DNA of 52,143 bases from Clostridia bacterium (GTDB taxonomy: Bacteria; Bacillota; Peptococcia; DRI-13; SV3-B141), in contig JAHDSB010000070.1 in assembly GCA_018433015.1 (NCBI GenBank), forward strand, positions 1 through 52,143, given 5' to 3'. The notes beneath the pieces are model-generated. The model was given only the letters and a program-made list of their open reading frames with translations, searched no databases and was not told where the DNA came from. Each line of letters starts with the position of its first letter. The stretch's first letter is position 1. Positions 33,329 to 41,514 of this stretch are shown here, one piece after another. The position numbers and the translations under genes were made by a program.

Positions 33329-33813
33329 GTTGAATAATCGGCTTTAATAATGCCACAAGCTAAACGTTTACCGGCATTACCTGCTGGTTGTGTACGATAA
33401 TCATCAGGATTTTGATGGATAATTATCGATTTTCCTATGATGTCAGCCACCTTAAATTTATCAGTGAAAAATGCCATTAGGCTATAGCCGTGATTAGAAA
33501 AGAGTACGGGGAAATCTCCGGCATGATTACCGTGGGGTTGCCATGTTGGATTCCAGTGACCGCCTGCTGCTTGAAAAGGGTTGGTGGGATCGCCGATTTC
33601 ACAGTTTCCGTTTTCATGAATATGGAAACCATGAGGCCCAATAGGAGGATTATCGCCACAAGCCGGTTGATATTGAGGTAAACCTCGGATTTCTGCTAAA
33701 ACTTCTGTGCCTCCCGGTACATCTTTGAAACGTACAGTTCCAGTAAGCTGAGGAGCTAAGGGTCCACCCTTAACTTCTGCTACTGCTTCTGTAGGTTTAC
33801 AATATTGATTCAT
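33325..33813 (-). CDS. sodC: Cu/Zn superoxide dismutase, without signal peptide
   Basis: SodC dismutates superoxide to peroxide and oxygen. From the ATG at 33813 (preceded by AAGGGAGGTGAG) the protein has 162 residues. All metal ligands are kept: His64 and His66 (GFHIH), His86 (GGHWNP), His94 and His97 (PHGNHAGD, with Asp100) and His133. The disulfide cysteines Cys71 and Cys153 and the active-site arginine Arg150 are also present. There is no signal peptide, though the family is normally exported. This is unusual for an anaerobe, where Mn/Fe SOD or superoxide reductase are common. The 3' end overlaps adhE by four bases. Confidence 0.9.
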   Translation of the reverse strand: MNQYCKPTEAVAEVKGGPLAPQLTGTVRFKDVPGGTEVLAEIRGLPQYQPACGDNPPIGPHGFHIHENGNCEIGDPTNPFQAAGGHWNPTWQPHGNHAGDFPVLFSNHGYSLMAFFTDKFKVADIIGKSIIIHQNPDDYRTQPAGNAGKRLACGIIKADYST

Positions 33814-33816
33814 AAA

Positions 33817-33855
33817 AATCTCACCTCCCTTTTTATAGTATGCAGAGGTGAGATT
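33817..33855 (-). promoter_or_regulatory. 5'-UTR hairpin sequestering the sodC ribosome binding site
   Basis: On the minus strand AATCTCACCTC (33855-33845) pairs perfectly over 11 bp with GAGGTGAGATT (33827-33817), which contains the sodC Shine-Dalgarno. The ATG is three bases beyond the stem. A TATAAA box further upstream (about 33876-33871) could start a transcript that includes both arms. Confidence 0.65.
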
Positions 33856-33929
33856 AGTTGTTTTATAGTTAAAATAAAAATCATTGCACATAATAAGGGC
33901 AGAGATAACTAAAAGATAGAGGTATTTTC

Positions 33930-35444
33930 TTGTTTAAAAAACAGAAAGAAGCAGAGGGAAAAAAAGAGTACCCTCGTGTAAGTAAAAATTTAGACGCCAA
34001 TCTAAAAATATTTAAAGGGCAATTAAATAATTGTTCAGATGTGATATTTAAACCCCTTATTATTTCTGATAAGCAAGCTTATCTCTTATATTGTGAAGGG
34101 CTTATCGATACAAAAGTTTTAAATGAAAATATCCTCCAAGTCTGTTTTGCAGATTGTGAACTGAAGAAGGGTGAACTTCTTACACGTCTTAAATATCGCT
34201 GTTTAGCTGTAGGAGATGTTTCCTGCACTTCACAAGTTAAGGAGTGTATAGAATCAGTATTATCTGGTCAGGCTCTCCTCTTATTAGAGGGATACGATGA
34301 GATACTCAAATTAGAGATAAGAGGCTGGGATAAACGTTCTATTGAAGCGCCCACTACATCACCTAGCGTTAAGGGGCCCCAAGAAAGTTTTATAGAGACC
34401 CTGCAAGTTAATGTCGCTTTGCTGCGCAGGAGGTTTATTACCTCGGACTTAAAAATCCTTAATTTTACTTTGGGTGAGAGGGCGCCTACCTATATTAAGA
34501 TATGTTATCTGGAATCTTTAGCAAATCCTAAATTAATTGAAGAAGTAGTGAGACGAATAAAGTCCGTCAATATTGATGCTTTGTTAGATGTATCATATCT
34601 GGAGGAATTGATAGAGGATGAACCTTACTCTCTTTTTCGTACTGTCAAGACAGTGGAAAGACCGGATACGGCAGCTGCATCACTTTTAGAAGGAAGAGTA
34701 GTAATCCTGCAGGATAATACTCCCTTCGCGTTAATTGCTCCCACTACTTTCCATCAGTTTTTGCAATCAGTTGGTGATTATTATGATCGTTATTATTTTG
34801 GCACGTTAATTCGTTATTTGCGCTATGCAGCTTTATTTCTGGCCCTGTATTTACCTTCCATCTATGTAGCAGTTACTACCTTTCATATGGAAATGCTGCC
34901 TACTTCTTTTATGATTAGCTTACAGGCCCAAAGAGAAGGGGTACCTTTTCCTGCTTTGCTGGAAGCCATCGTGATGGGTTTTGCCTTTGAAGTTCTGAGA
35001 GAGGCCGGCTTACGTTTACCTAGGGCAGTAGGTCAGGCCGTGAGTATAGTGGGAGCTTTGATTATTGGTGATGCAGCTGTTACAGCCGGTTTAGCTTCTC
35101 CCGCTATGATTATTGTCACAGCCTTGACGGCTATCTCTGCTTTCACTTTTCCTGTATTAGGTTTAAATGAACCTATTACGATTTTACGGTTTCTTTTAGT
35201 ATTAGCCAGCGGTTTTGCAGGTTTATGGGGGATATTAATTTTTACACTTTTTTTGATTGGACATTTAGCATCTTTGCGTTCTTTTGGTATCCCCTATTTA
35301 AATCCGTTAGCACCCTTCGTTATCGAGGATTTAGATGATATGTTGGTAAGGGCACCCCTGTGGCAAAATAAAAAAAGGCCCTTACTATTAGCCAAAAGAA
35401 ACTTGGTAAGAATTGGGAAAAGATACTCACCTTATAAAAGGTAG
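33930..35444 (+). CDS. GerA-family spore germinant receptor, subunit A
   Basis: Subunit A of a GerA-type receptor sits in the inner spore membrane and takes part in germinant recognition and ion release. The 504-residue protein has a large soluble N-terminal region and a C-terminal membrane part. VNVALLRRRFITSDLKI, IKICYLESLANPKLIEEVVRRI, SYLEELIEDEPYSLFRTVKTVERPD and the LPSIYVAVTTFHMEMLPTSFMISLQAQREGVPFPALLEA stretch are characteristic. The TTG start has AGAGGT upstream. A C subunit and a small ORF follow; the B subunit is on the other strand. Confidence 0.94.
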   Translation: MFKKQKEAEGKKEYPRVSKNLDANLKIFKGQLNNCSDVIFKPLIISDKQAYLLYCEGLIDTKVLNENILQVCFADCELKKGELLTRLKYRCLAVGDVSCTSQVKECIESVLSGQALLLLEGYDEILKLEIRGWDKRSIEAPTTSPSVKGPQESFIETLQVNVALLRRRFITSDLKILNFTLGERAPTYIKICYLESLANPKLIEEVVRRIKSVNIDALLDVSYLEELIEDEPYSLFRTVKTVERPDTAAASLLEGRVVILQDNTPFALIAPTTFHQFLQSVGDYYDRYYFGTLIRYLRYAALFLALYLPSIYVAVTTFHMEMLPTSFMISLQAQREGVPFPALLEAIVMGFAFEVLREAGLRLPRAVGQAVSIVGALIIGDAAVTAGLASPAMIIVTALTAISAFTFPVLGLNEPITILRFLLVLASGFAGLWGILIFTLFLIGHLASLRSFGIPYLNPLAPFVIEDLDDMLVRAPLWQNKKRPLLLAKRNLVRIGKRYSPYKR

Positions 35445-35452
35445 GAGATATT

Positions 35453-36592
35453 ATGAAAAAACTGGTGATTATTTACCTTTCTTTGGCCCTGGTATTTTCC
35501 TCTGCAGGTTGTTGGAGTAGAACTGAGTTAGATAAAATAACCTTTGTGCTGGGCGTAGCTATAGATAGAGAACAGGAGCTCTACCATATTACCGTACTAA
35601 GCACAGATCCTACTAAGAAAGAAGGTGGTGAACAAGGAGGGGGAGCAGCGAAATACACCATTAGTTCAGCTAAAGGTAAGAGTATTTTTGATGCAGCGCG
35701 TAATTTAACGCTAGTTATTCCGCGGAGGAACTATTGGGCTCATTGTAAATTGATAGTGGTGAATGCAGATTATGCTAAAGAAAAAGGCATAAAAGAAGTG
35801 TTGGACTTTTTTACTCGCGATCATTCCAGAAGAAGGACTGCTTATCTGGTGGTCACCCCGGGTAAGTCCGATGATATCTTTAGAACTCCCGCTGTATTGG
35901 ACGAATTTCCTTCCCGGGAAATAATGGAAATTATTCAGCAGGCCAAGGCCTCGGGGAAGAACATCGATATGCCTCTTTATAAGTTTATTGCAGAGTCACA
36001 AGGTATAACGGGTACCAGCATGTTTACTTATGTAACCCGGAAGGGGAAAGACAAACAAGCGGAAGGAGCGGCTATTTTTAGAGATTTAAAAATGATCGGT
36101 TTAATAAATCCCACAGAGTTGCGGGGTGTAAATTGGTTAAAAGGAAATGTCAGAAAAGGTGTGGTAGTATTCCCTGCCCGGGGTGAGGGCCAGGATGATA
36201 CCACAGTGGAATTACAAAAAGTATCTCATAAACTTGAACCTCTGCTAACGGAAGAGGGAGGTAGGGTACAAGTTAAAATTAAAGTTACAGGGATGTTAGT
36301 AGAGTATGGAGGTAATGAAAAAATCATAAAAGAAGAGGCCTTAAAGGAGATGGAAGAAAGCTTTAGCAACCAAATAAAAAAGGAAATACTACAGGCCTGG
36401 TCAATAGCACAAACTGATTTAAAGGCGGATGTTTTCTTGTTAGGTGATAAATTCGGTAATAAGTACCATTATTTATTAGAGACCACACCTGAACAATGGT
36501 TGGAGATCTTTCAAAATTTGGAGCTGGAATTAGAAATTGAGACGAAGATTACAAGTTTGGGTATGCACAGAGAACCAGTTCTAGGGAGATGA
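35453..36592 (+). CDS. Ger(x)C-family germination lipoprotein, subunit C
   Basis: Subunit C of the receptor is a lipoprotein of the spore inner membrane. The signal peptide ends in lipobox SSAGC (Cys20), followed by WSRTELDKITFVLGVAIDRE, the standard opening of the family. RNYWAHCKLIVVNADYAKEKGIKEVLDFFTRDHSRRR and a C-terminal TDVF-type block are conserved, with 379 residues overall. It lies eight bases after subunit A, with GTAGGAGAT before the ATG. The small ORF follows after four bases. Confidence 0.94.
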   Translation: MKKLVIIYLSLALVFSSAGCWSRTELDKITFVLGVAIDREQELYHITVLSTDPTKKEGGEQGGGAAKYTISSAKGKSIFDAARNLTLVIPRRNYWAHCKLIVVNADYAKEKGIKEVLDFFTRDHSRRRTAYLVVTPGKSDDIFRTPAVLDEFPSREIMEIIQQAKASGKNIDMPLYKFIAESQGITGTSMFTYVTRKGKDKQAEGAAIFRDLKMIGLINPTELRGVNWLKGNVRKGVVVFPARGEGQDDTTVELQKVSHKLEPLLTEEGGRVQVKIKVTGMLVEYGGNEKIIKEEALKEMEESFSNQIKKEILQAWSIAQTDLKADVFLLGDKFGNKYHYLLETTPEQWLEIFQNLELELEIETKITSLGMHREPVLGR

Positions 36593-36596
36593 TTTT

Positions 36597-36827
36597 TTGT
36601 TTTTTCCATTGTTGTTTGTTGCCGCCCTTGTATTAGCTAAAGATCTACCGGAAGTTATTAAAGCTAAGGAGTGGCTTACTTTAGCTTTAATGCTTATTTT
36701 TACCGGTGGAGGCTTATCGTTAGCTCTTCTTATTGAGATAAAAGAAGATTTGCCTTCCGTTGCAGGGGTTCTTATTGCAATAATCGATAAGATTTTTCCC
36801 TTTATTCGTGATTTCTTAGTTTACTAG
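36597..36827 (+). CDS. Small hydrophobic protein in the germination operon
   Basis: A 76-residue ORF with a TTG start four bases after subunit C. It has two clear hydrophobic helices (about residues 2-13 and 27-46), a lysine/glutamate hinge, and a third moderately hydrophobic tail. I know no name for it, but small membrane proteins of this kind occur beside ger operons (the D subunits of Bacillus receptors are similar in size and topology). Its last 26 bases overlap the 3' end of the convergent B-subunit gene. GAGATGATTT gives a weak ribosome binding site. Confidence 0.55.
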   Translation: MFFPLLFVAALVLAKDLPEVIKAKEWLTLALMLIFTGGGLSLALLIEIKEDLPSVAGVLIAIIDKIFPFIRDFLVY

Positions 36828-37899
36828 GTGATTTAGTACGCGAAAGGAAAAAAAGCAGGGGGAGGGCAAGAAACCAGACGGGTAAAGTAAGGATAGGTAG
36901 TACACCGTTGAGAAAATGCACAGTTTCAGGTAAGTTTTCATAACCCTTATAACTTAGTGGTATTAAGAGAATGCAGAGCGGATAGATAAGGGGGTTAATA
37001 TGGGGGATTTTAAGCAAGTAGGAAAGGCCCTGCAAGAGGCTATAGAAAGCAACGGCAGTTTTTACAAATATCATGAAAAACCAGATGAATAAGAGTACAA
37101 TTTCTATTCTTTCCAGTAAAATACCAAATTTAATAGTTCTAAACATAATGTATGTAGGAAAGGTAAGATTAGCTGCTTCCGATATTCCAAAAATGCCAAC
37201 AAGCAGGAGAGTCCGCAGGGCAAGAAAGGAAGATGCTAAGATAAATCCTGACAGCAGGCTGGGAAAAACTTTTTTCTTCTCCTTGACGAGCAGAGCAAAC
37301 GAGGCTAATAAGAACATTTCTGCAATAGGAAAAGTAGTAGTTAGAAGGAGGGTTTTACTAAAATCCTGCCAGTCGATAGCAAAAGCAGGAAGAAGTAATG
37401 CTGTATTGATTTGAAATATCCCTGCTATTAAGGTAAGGCCCAAGACAATAATTGTGAGGGGCATGATTATTTCACAGCAGCGGGCCGTTACTTCCGGGCC
37501 ATGGCGGACAATATAACCTGTGACTAACAAGAATGTTAAAGGGTGTATCCAGGGTGGAGTTTCAGGCATAACAGCTGAGCGTCCAATTTCCTGCAGGGAA
37601 CAAGGTACCAGGATAGCAAGTAAGAAAGCAAAGGAAATATAATAGGTCAGCATAATTTTGGCCGGAAGAGGTCCGGCTAGCTGAGTTAATATTTGTAGTA
37701 AGTTTTGTTGGGGGAATTTTTTAACAAGATAGGCTATTATACTGAGAAAAAAAGCGCCTAAGACAGTAGCAGCGATTCTGATGATCCAAGTTGATCTTCC
37801 TCCATGTTGCAGACCAATAGTAAAGATGAAGGAAGAGCCCACGGTAAATCCCACAGTTACATAGAATAATTGTAAGGGAGAAATATATTCTTTGTTCAT
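36802..37899 (-). CDS. GerB-family spore germination permease, subunit B
   Basis: Subunit B is an APC-fold permease that binds the germinant. The start at 37899 (MNKEYISPLQLFYV) is seven bases after GGAG; the TTG at 37905 is too near. About ten membrane segments are seen. The family marks are an ISPLQLFYVTVGFTVGSSFIFT first helix, the QEIGRSAVMPETPPW loop and the ALLLPAFAIDW segment. It is convergent with the A and C genes and overlaps the small ORF's end by 26 bases. Most GerA-type clusters have all three on one strand. Confidence 0.93.
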   Translation of the reverse strand: MNKEYISPLQLFYVTVGFTVGSSFIFTIGLQHGGRSTWIIRIAATVLGAFFLSIIAYLVKKFPQQNLLQILTQLAGPLPAKIMLTYYISFAFLLAILVPCSLQEIGRSAVMPETPPWIHPLTFLLVTGYIVRHGPEVTARCCEIIMPLTIIVLGLTLIAGIFQINTALLLPAFAIDWQDFSKTLLLTTTFPIAEMFLLASFALLVKEKKKVFPSLLSGFILASSFLALRTLLLVGIFGISEAANLTFPTYIMFRTIKFGILLERIEIVLLFIWFFMIFVKTAVAFYSLLQGLSYLLKIPHINPLIYPLCILLIPLSYKGYENLPETVHFLNGVLPILTLPVWFLALPLLFFLSRTKSPSKLRNHE

Positions 37900-38061
37900 A
37901 TACAAGCTCCTTCAATAGAGGTAACGAAATATATAGCAAGGAAAATTGTTTTCTATATATAGTAGCATTAATAAGGAGCAGTAATAATATACAGGTGCAG
38001 AGCAAACTGTTATAATTTTATACAAGTATACAAGTCACAAACTAGCGAAATGAGGGATTAG

Positions 38062-38931
38062 ATGCTTAATAAAGAAATAAGAGTAGATCTGCATATACAT
38101 ACGACAGCTTCTGATGGTTGCTGGTCTCCCCAAAAATTGGTTCAGCAAGTTTTAAAAAAGGGAATAGATATGTTTGCGGTAACTGATCATGACACAGTTG
38201 ATAATATTATGGAAACACAGGCCTTAGCAGAGAAAAATCAGCTGTTATTTCTTCCGGGAGTGGAGGTTTCGGCTACACATCAGGGACAGCTCTATCATAT
38301 TTTAGGATATGGTATAGATCCTTTCCATAAACAGTTTCTAGAGTTATTAAACCATAATAAATATATTATGGAAAAGAATGATGATGAAAGTATAGAATTA
38401 TTGATAGCAAGAGGATATAACATAGATTTTCAAGAGTATAAACATTATGAAAATGAACCCTCAAGAGGTGGCTGGAAATCTCTTAATTTTCTAATTGATA
38501 AAGGATTTTGCAAAAATTCCCGGGATTTTTTCTCCAGTTTATTTGATGATGATTATCGTGCACCTTTTCCTACTTTTCCTACACCGCAAGAGGTAATACA
38601 ATTAATTAGTAGTGCAGGTGGAGCCGCTATTTTAGCCCACCCGGGATGTCATTTTTATGAATTACCTCTTCTGAAAACATTACAGTTGTTTGCTGAGTTC
38701 AAGGTAGATGGCATTGAATGTTTTCATTCGGAACATACCCTGGAAGTAAGTCGGTTTTGTTATAGCTTTTGTAAAGAGCAGGGTTTATTAATCACGGGAG
38801 GCTCAGATTGCCATGGCAATACCCTTAAAAATCGACATTTAGGAGAGCCGCAACTTTATATTAAAAATTTAAACTTAGGTAGTTTGGAGCAACGGTTTAA
38901 CAAGAAAAGAAGAAGCATTACGATAGCTTAG
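38062..38931 (+). CDS. PHP-domain metal-dependent phosphoesterase
   Basis: PHP-fold phosphoesterases such as YciV/RnmV act on 3',5'-nucleoside bisphosphates or short RNA ends, using three metal ions. The first motif is DLHIHTTASDG, the second FAVTDHDTVDN and the third GVEVSATHQG; LAHPGCHF and GGSDCHGN supply further metal ligands. With 289 residues the single PHP domain has no extra parts. The gene is a single unit preceded by AATGAGGGATT. The true substrate is not shown by the sequence. Confidence 0.9.
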   Translation: MLNKEIRVDLHIHTTASDGCWSPQKLVQQVLKKGIDMFAVTDHDTVDNIMETQALAEKNQLLFLPGVEVSATHQGQLYHILGYGIDPFHKQFLELLNHNKYIMEKNDDESIELLIARGYNIDFQEYKHYENEPSRGGWKSLNFLIDKGFCKNSRDFFSSLFDDDYRAPFPTFPTPQEVIQLISSAGGAAILAHPGCHFYELPLLKTLQLFAEFKVDGIECFHSEHTLEVSRFCYSFCKEQGLLITGGSDCHGNTLKNRHLGEPQLYIKNLNLGSLEQRFNKKRRSITIA

Positions 38932-39080
38932 ATCCTCCCTTTTACTACTCGGTAAAATTCGACATAATATTACTATTTCCCCAAAGGTTAATATCAAAAA
39001 ACAATAGAATATAAAGATTATAGGCTAAAAATATAAATATTAAGTTTAGGAGGCGAATATTGTAAAGGGAGGATTCATAG

Positions 39081-39374
39081 ATGGATTGGCTGTGGACGTG
39101 GGGGGGAAAATTTTTTGGTTACAAAGATGGTTTAGATTTATGGACCTATACGGGACAACATGTAGGAAAATTCTATGTAAATGAAGTGTATGCAGAGGAC
39201 GGTCAATACTTGGGAGAGCTCCTTTACGGGAGATTGATTACTAATGTAAGGAAGAAAAAATATAGAAGAGGATCTTTCATCCCGTATAAGAAACGGTATT
39301 TTACCTTTTACAATGTTGAGCACGTTGGACGTACCTTAGTCAAGGGTTACGAAGACTTCCCTAGCTTGAAATAA
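39081..39374 (+). CDS. Small repeat protein, possible beta-flower fold
   Basis: The 97-residue protein contains short repeated beta units: FFGYKDGLDLWTYTG, QHVGKFYVNEVYAEDG and QYLGELLYGRLI, each with a Gly and aromatic pattern. This resembles the small 4-fold beta-flower proteins, but I am not certain. The C-terminal half is basic (KKKYRRGSF, KKRYFTFY). There is no signal peptide. The start follows GGGAGG at about nine bases. It is a stand-alone gene with its own terminator, and the function is unknown. Confidence 0.5.
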   Translation: MDWLWTWGGKFFGYKDGLDLWTYTGQHVGKFYVNEVYAEDGQYLGELLYGRLITNVRKKKYRRGSFIPYKKRYFTFYNVEHVGRTLVKGYEDFPSLK

Positions 39375-39378
39375 AAGG

Positions 39379-39409
39379 ATCCGGAGCTATTAAGCTTCCG
39401 GATTTTTTG
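39379..39409 (+). terminator. Terminator after the repeat protein gene
   Basis: ATCCGGA (39379-39385) pairs with TCCGGAT (39397-39403), extended by AGCT bases in the stem, followed by TTTTTTG. Confidence 0.9.
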
Positions 39410-39546
39410 TATATAAAAGGATTAAATTTAATAGTCATCATTTTTTAATTAACGAATAATGATATATGGTTAGCTTCACGAAGGGTAGAAGCACTGCATA
39501 TTATATAGGATATGTTTAAGGGACAGATTAAAAAAGGAGAGCACAG

Positions 39547-40164
39547 ATGATGACTGTAAGTTTTATTGGTGTAGTTTTGATTTTTATTCTCAATGTGATT
39601 GGAAATTCTCTTTCCACCATGAAAACCATTTTTGTAGCTAAAAAACTATTAAGGCCGGCCTACATTATTGTGTTTCTAGAAGCTGCCGTGTTTTTTGGTA
39701 CAATAGGAGAGATAGCGAAAGATAATAACTTTTTCTATCTGATAGCCTTTGCTTTGGGTAAAACTGCCGGTACTTGGGTAGGGAATTTCTTTGAAAACAA
39801 GATGGCCTTGGGGATCTTAGAGATAAGCGTATTTGCTAAGAATGAGAAGGCTAAAATTATAGCAGATGAGCTAAGAAATATAGGCTACTCGGTAACCAAC
39901 TATAAAGGCTTTGGTATTAATGGTAAAACTAGATACGAAATGAAAATAACTATCAAAAGAAAAGAATTATCTTTGCTAAAGAAGATCTTAGCCAAATATG
40001 GTTATGATGAAGCTACAATGGTTATAAGGGAAGTGAACTCTGTGATGGGTAAAATATCTATTAGCAAAAACGAGAGCACTACGGGTGAGGAAAGGGTCCA
40101 TAAAAGCTCGGAAAAATCAAGGTGTAAGCAAAGGGTGTGGCGTGTTGATCATAAGTGCCAGTAG
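39547..40164 (+). CDS. DUF2179/UPF0316-family membrane protein
   Basis: This 205-residue protein has three or four N-terminal membrane segments (about residues 5-85) and a C-terminal soluble DUF2179 domain (about 90-165), the domain shared with YitT proteins and thought to resemble nucleotide-binding regulatory folds. The VIGNSLSTMKTIFVAKKLLRPAYIIVFLEAAVFFGTIGEI opening and FALGKTAGTWVGNFFENKMALG are typical of UPF0316. The C-terminus is extended, basic and overlaps the DUF1848 gene by 23 bases. AAAAGGAGA precedes the start. Confidence 0.82.
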   Translation: MMTVSFIGVVLIFILNVIGNSLSTMKTIFVAKKLLRPAYIIVFLEAAVFFGTIGEIAKDNNFFYLIAFALGKTAGTWVGNFFENKMALGILEISVFAKNEKAKIIADELRNIGYSVTNYKGFGINGKTRYEMKITIKRKELSLLKKILAKYGYDEATMVIREVNSVMGKISISKNESTTGEERVHKSSEKSRCKQRVWRVDHKCQ

Positions 40165-41089
40165 AAGAACGGATATTCCAGCTTTTTATAGTGAGTGGTT
40201 TTTTAATAGATTAAAGGAAGGGTATGTATTAGTACGAAACCCCCTAAATTATCAGCAAGTTAGCAAGATCAGTTTGCAAAAAGATGTAGTTGACTGCATT
40301 GTTTTTTGGACTAAAAATCCGGAAAACATGATGGATTCCATAGGGCAGCTTCAGGGTTACAATTACTATTTTCAGTTTACGTTAAATCCATACGACAGTA
40401 CTATAGAAAGGAATGTCCCGGACAAAGCCAGGATTATATCATGCTTTCAGAAATTAGCTGAAACAATAGGGAGAAAAAGAGTGATTTGGCGGTACGATCC
40501 CATAATATTGAGTAAAGATCTTGATGAAGAATATCATTATTACAATTTTGCTTTATTAGCAGATAAGTTGAAGGATCATACCGAAAAATGTATTATCAGT
40601 TATTTGGATTTTTATAAAAAAATAAAAGGAGCTGTAAATGCTCTGCAATTACAACCTATATCCATGAGCAGAAAGAGTATAATAGCAAAAAAATTCAAAA
40701 TAATTGCTGATAATTATGGTTTACAGTTAGAAATGTGTGGGGAAGAAGAGGATTTTCAGGAGGTAGGAATTAAGAGGAGCCGCTGTATTGATGACAGGTT
40801 GATATCGGAGTTTTTAGGTAGACAAGTTATCATCAAGAAGGATAAAGGGCAACGTAAGGTTTGCAACTGTGTTGCCAGTATAGACATAGGTAGTTATAAT
40901 ACCTGCAAACATGGGTGCTGTTATTGTTATGCCAATAACCACCAAAGTCAGATAGAGATAAAGACGCAGCAGTATGATAAAAATGCGCCCCTGTTATGTA
41001 GTACTTTATCTCCTGAGGATAGGGTATATGAAAGGAAAACCGAGTCATATATAAGCAAGCAAGAGGCCTTTTTTACTAATTATTATTGA
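40142..41089 (+). CDS. DUF1848 protein with a cysteine cluster
   Basis: DUF1848 proteins start at an ISASRRTDIPAFY motif, present here. The frame is open from 40085, but the GTG at 40142 or TTG at 40145, behind AAAGGG, is best supported, giving about 315 residues. A DCIVFWTKNPENM block follows. The C-terminus has Cys241, Cys243, Cys255, Cys259, Cys260 and Cys262, in a CKHGCCYCYAN arrangement like Fe-S proteins of the spore photoproduct lyase and radical SAM type. Its activity is unknown. The start overlaps the preceding gene's end. Confidence 0.82.
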   Translation: MLIISASRRTDIPAFYSEWFFNRLKEGYVLVRNPLNYQQVSKISLQKDVVDCIVFWTKNPENMMDSIGQLQGYNYYFQFTLNPYDSTIERNVPDKARIISCFQKLAETIGRKRVIWRYDPIILSKDLDEEYHYYNFALLADKLKDHTEKCIISYLDFYKKIKGAVNALQLQPISMSRKSIIAKKFKIIADNYGLQLEMCGEEEDFQEVGIKRSRCIDDRLISEFLGRQVIIKKDKGQRKVCNCVASIDIGSYNTCKHGCCYCYANNHQSQIEIKTQQYDKNAPLLCSTLSPEDRVYERKTESYISKQEAFFTNYY

Positions 41090-41114
41090 CACAAGTTGTG
41101 ATAAAGGTTAAAAT
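41086..41114 (+). promoter_or_regulatory. Sigma-A promoter of the ylxM-ffh operon
   Basis: TTGACA (41086-41091), a 17-bp spacer and TAAAAT (41109-41114). The -35 box overlaps the TGA stop of DUF1848. This arrangement also occurs upstream of the second CDF gene. Confidence 0.8.
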
Positions 41115-41159
41115 AAACCCTGTTAAGTAAATAACCTTAACACATGAGTGGTGTGGTTG

Positions 41160-41504
41160 ATGGAAAAAATAGCTATAAGAGCTTTGCATTTTGACTTTTA
41201 TGGAGCTTTACTAACTAAGAAGCAACAAGAAATTTTTGATTTATATTATCAGCAGGACCTATCTTTAGGTGAGATAGCAGAGCTTCATAAAGTTTCACGG
41301 CAGGCTATTTATGATTTAGTAAAAAGAACAGATCAATCCCTTAAAGCGTATGAGAATAAACTCGGTCTCGTAGCTAAGTACCAGGCAAATTCTGAAATGC
41401 TGGAAGCCTTAAAAATGGAGGTTTCCCGGCTGAAGATAGCATGTCCTTCTTTGGATTTACGTGTGATAACAAATTTAATTAATAAACTAGAGGATAACTG
41501 GTAG
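41160..41504 (+). CDS. ylxM: YlxM/p13-like DNA-binding protein
   Basis: YlxM (UPF0122) is a small helix-turn-helix protein that in other bacteria stimulates the SRP GTPase activity. LTKKQQEIFDLYYQQDLSLGEIAELHKVSRQAIYDLVKR is a sigma-70 region 4-like HTH. The frame is open from a GTG upstream, but the ATG at 41160 starts the conserved MEKIAIRALHFDFYG. It heads the ffh operon, as in most Firmicutes. A C-terminal coiled region follows. It is 115 residues from this start. Confidence 0.88.
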   Translation: MEKIAIRALHFDFYGALLTKKQQEIFDLYYQQDLSLGEIAELHKVSRQAIYDLVKRTDQSLKAYENKLGLVAKYQANSEMLEALKMEVSRLKIACPSLDLRVITNLINKLEDNW

Positions 41505-41514
41505 GTGATGATAA

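Noticed and set aside
38950-38965. Spo0A box (TGTCGAA on the minus strand) in the gap before the repeat protein gene
   Set aside because: Only the seven-base core matches and no promoter alignment supports it.
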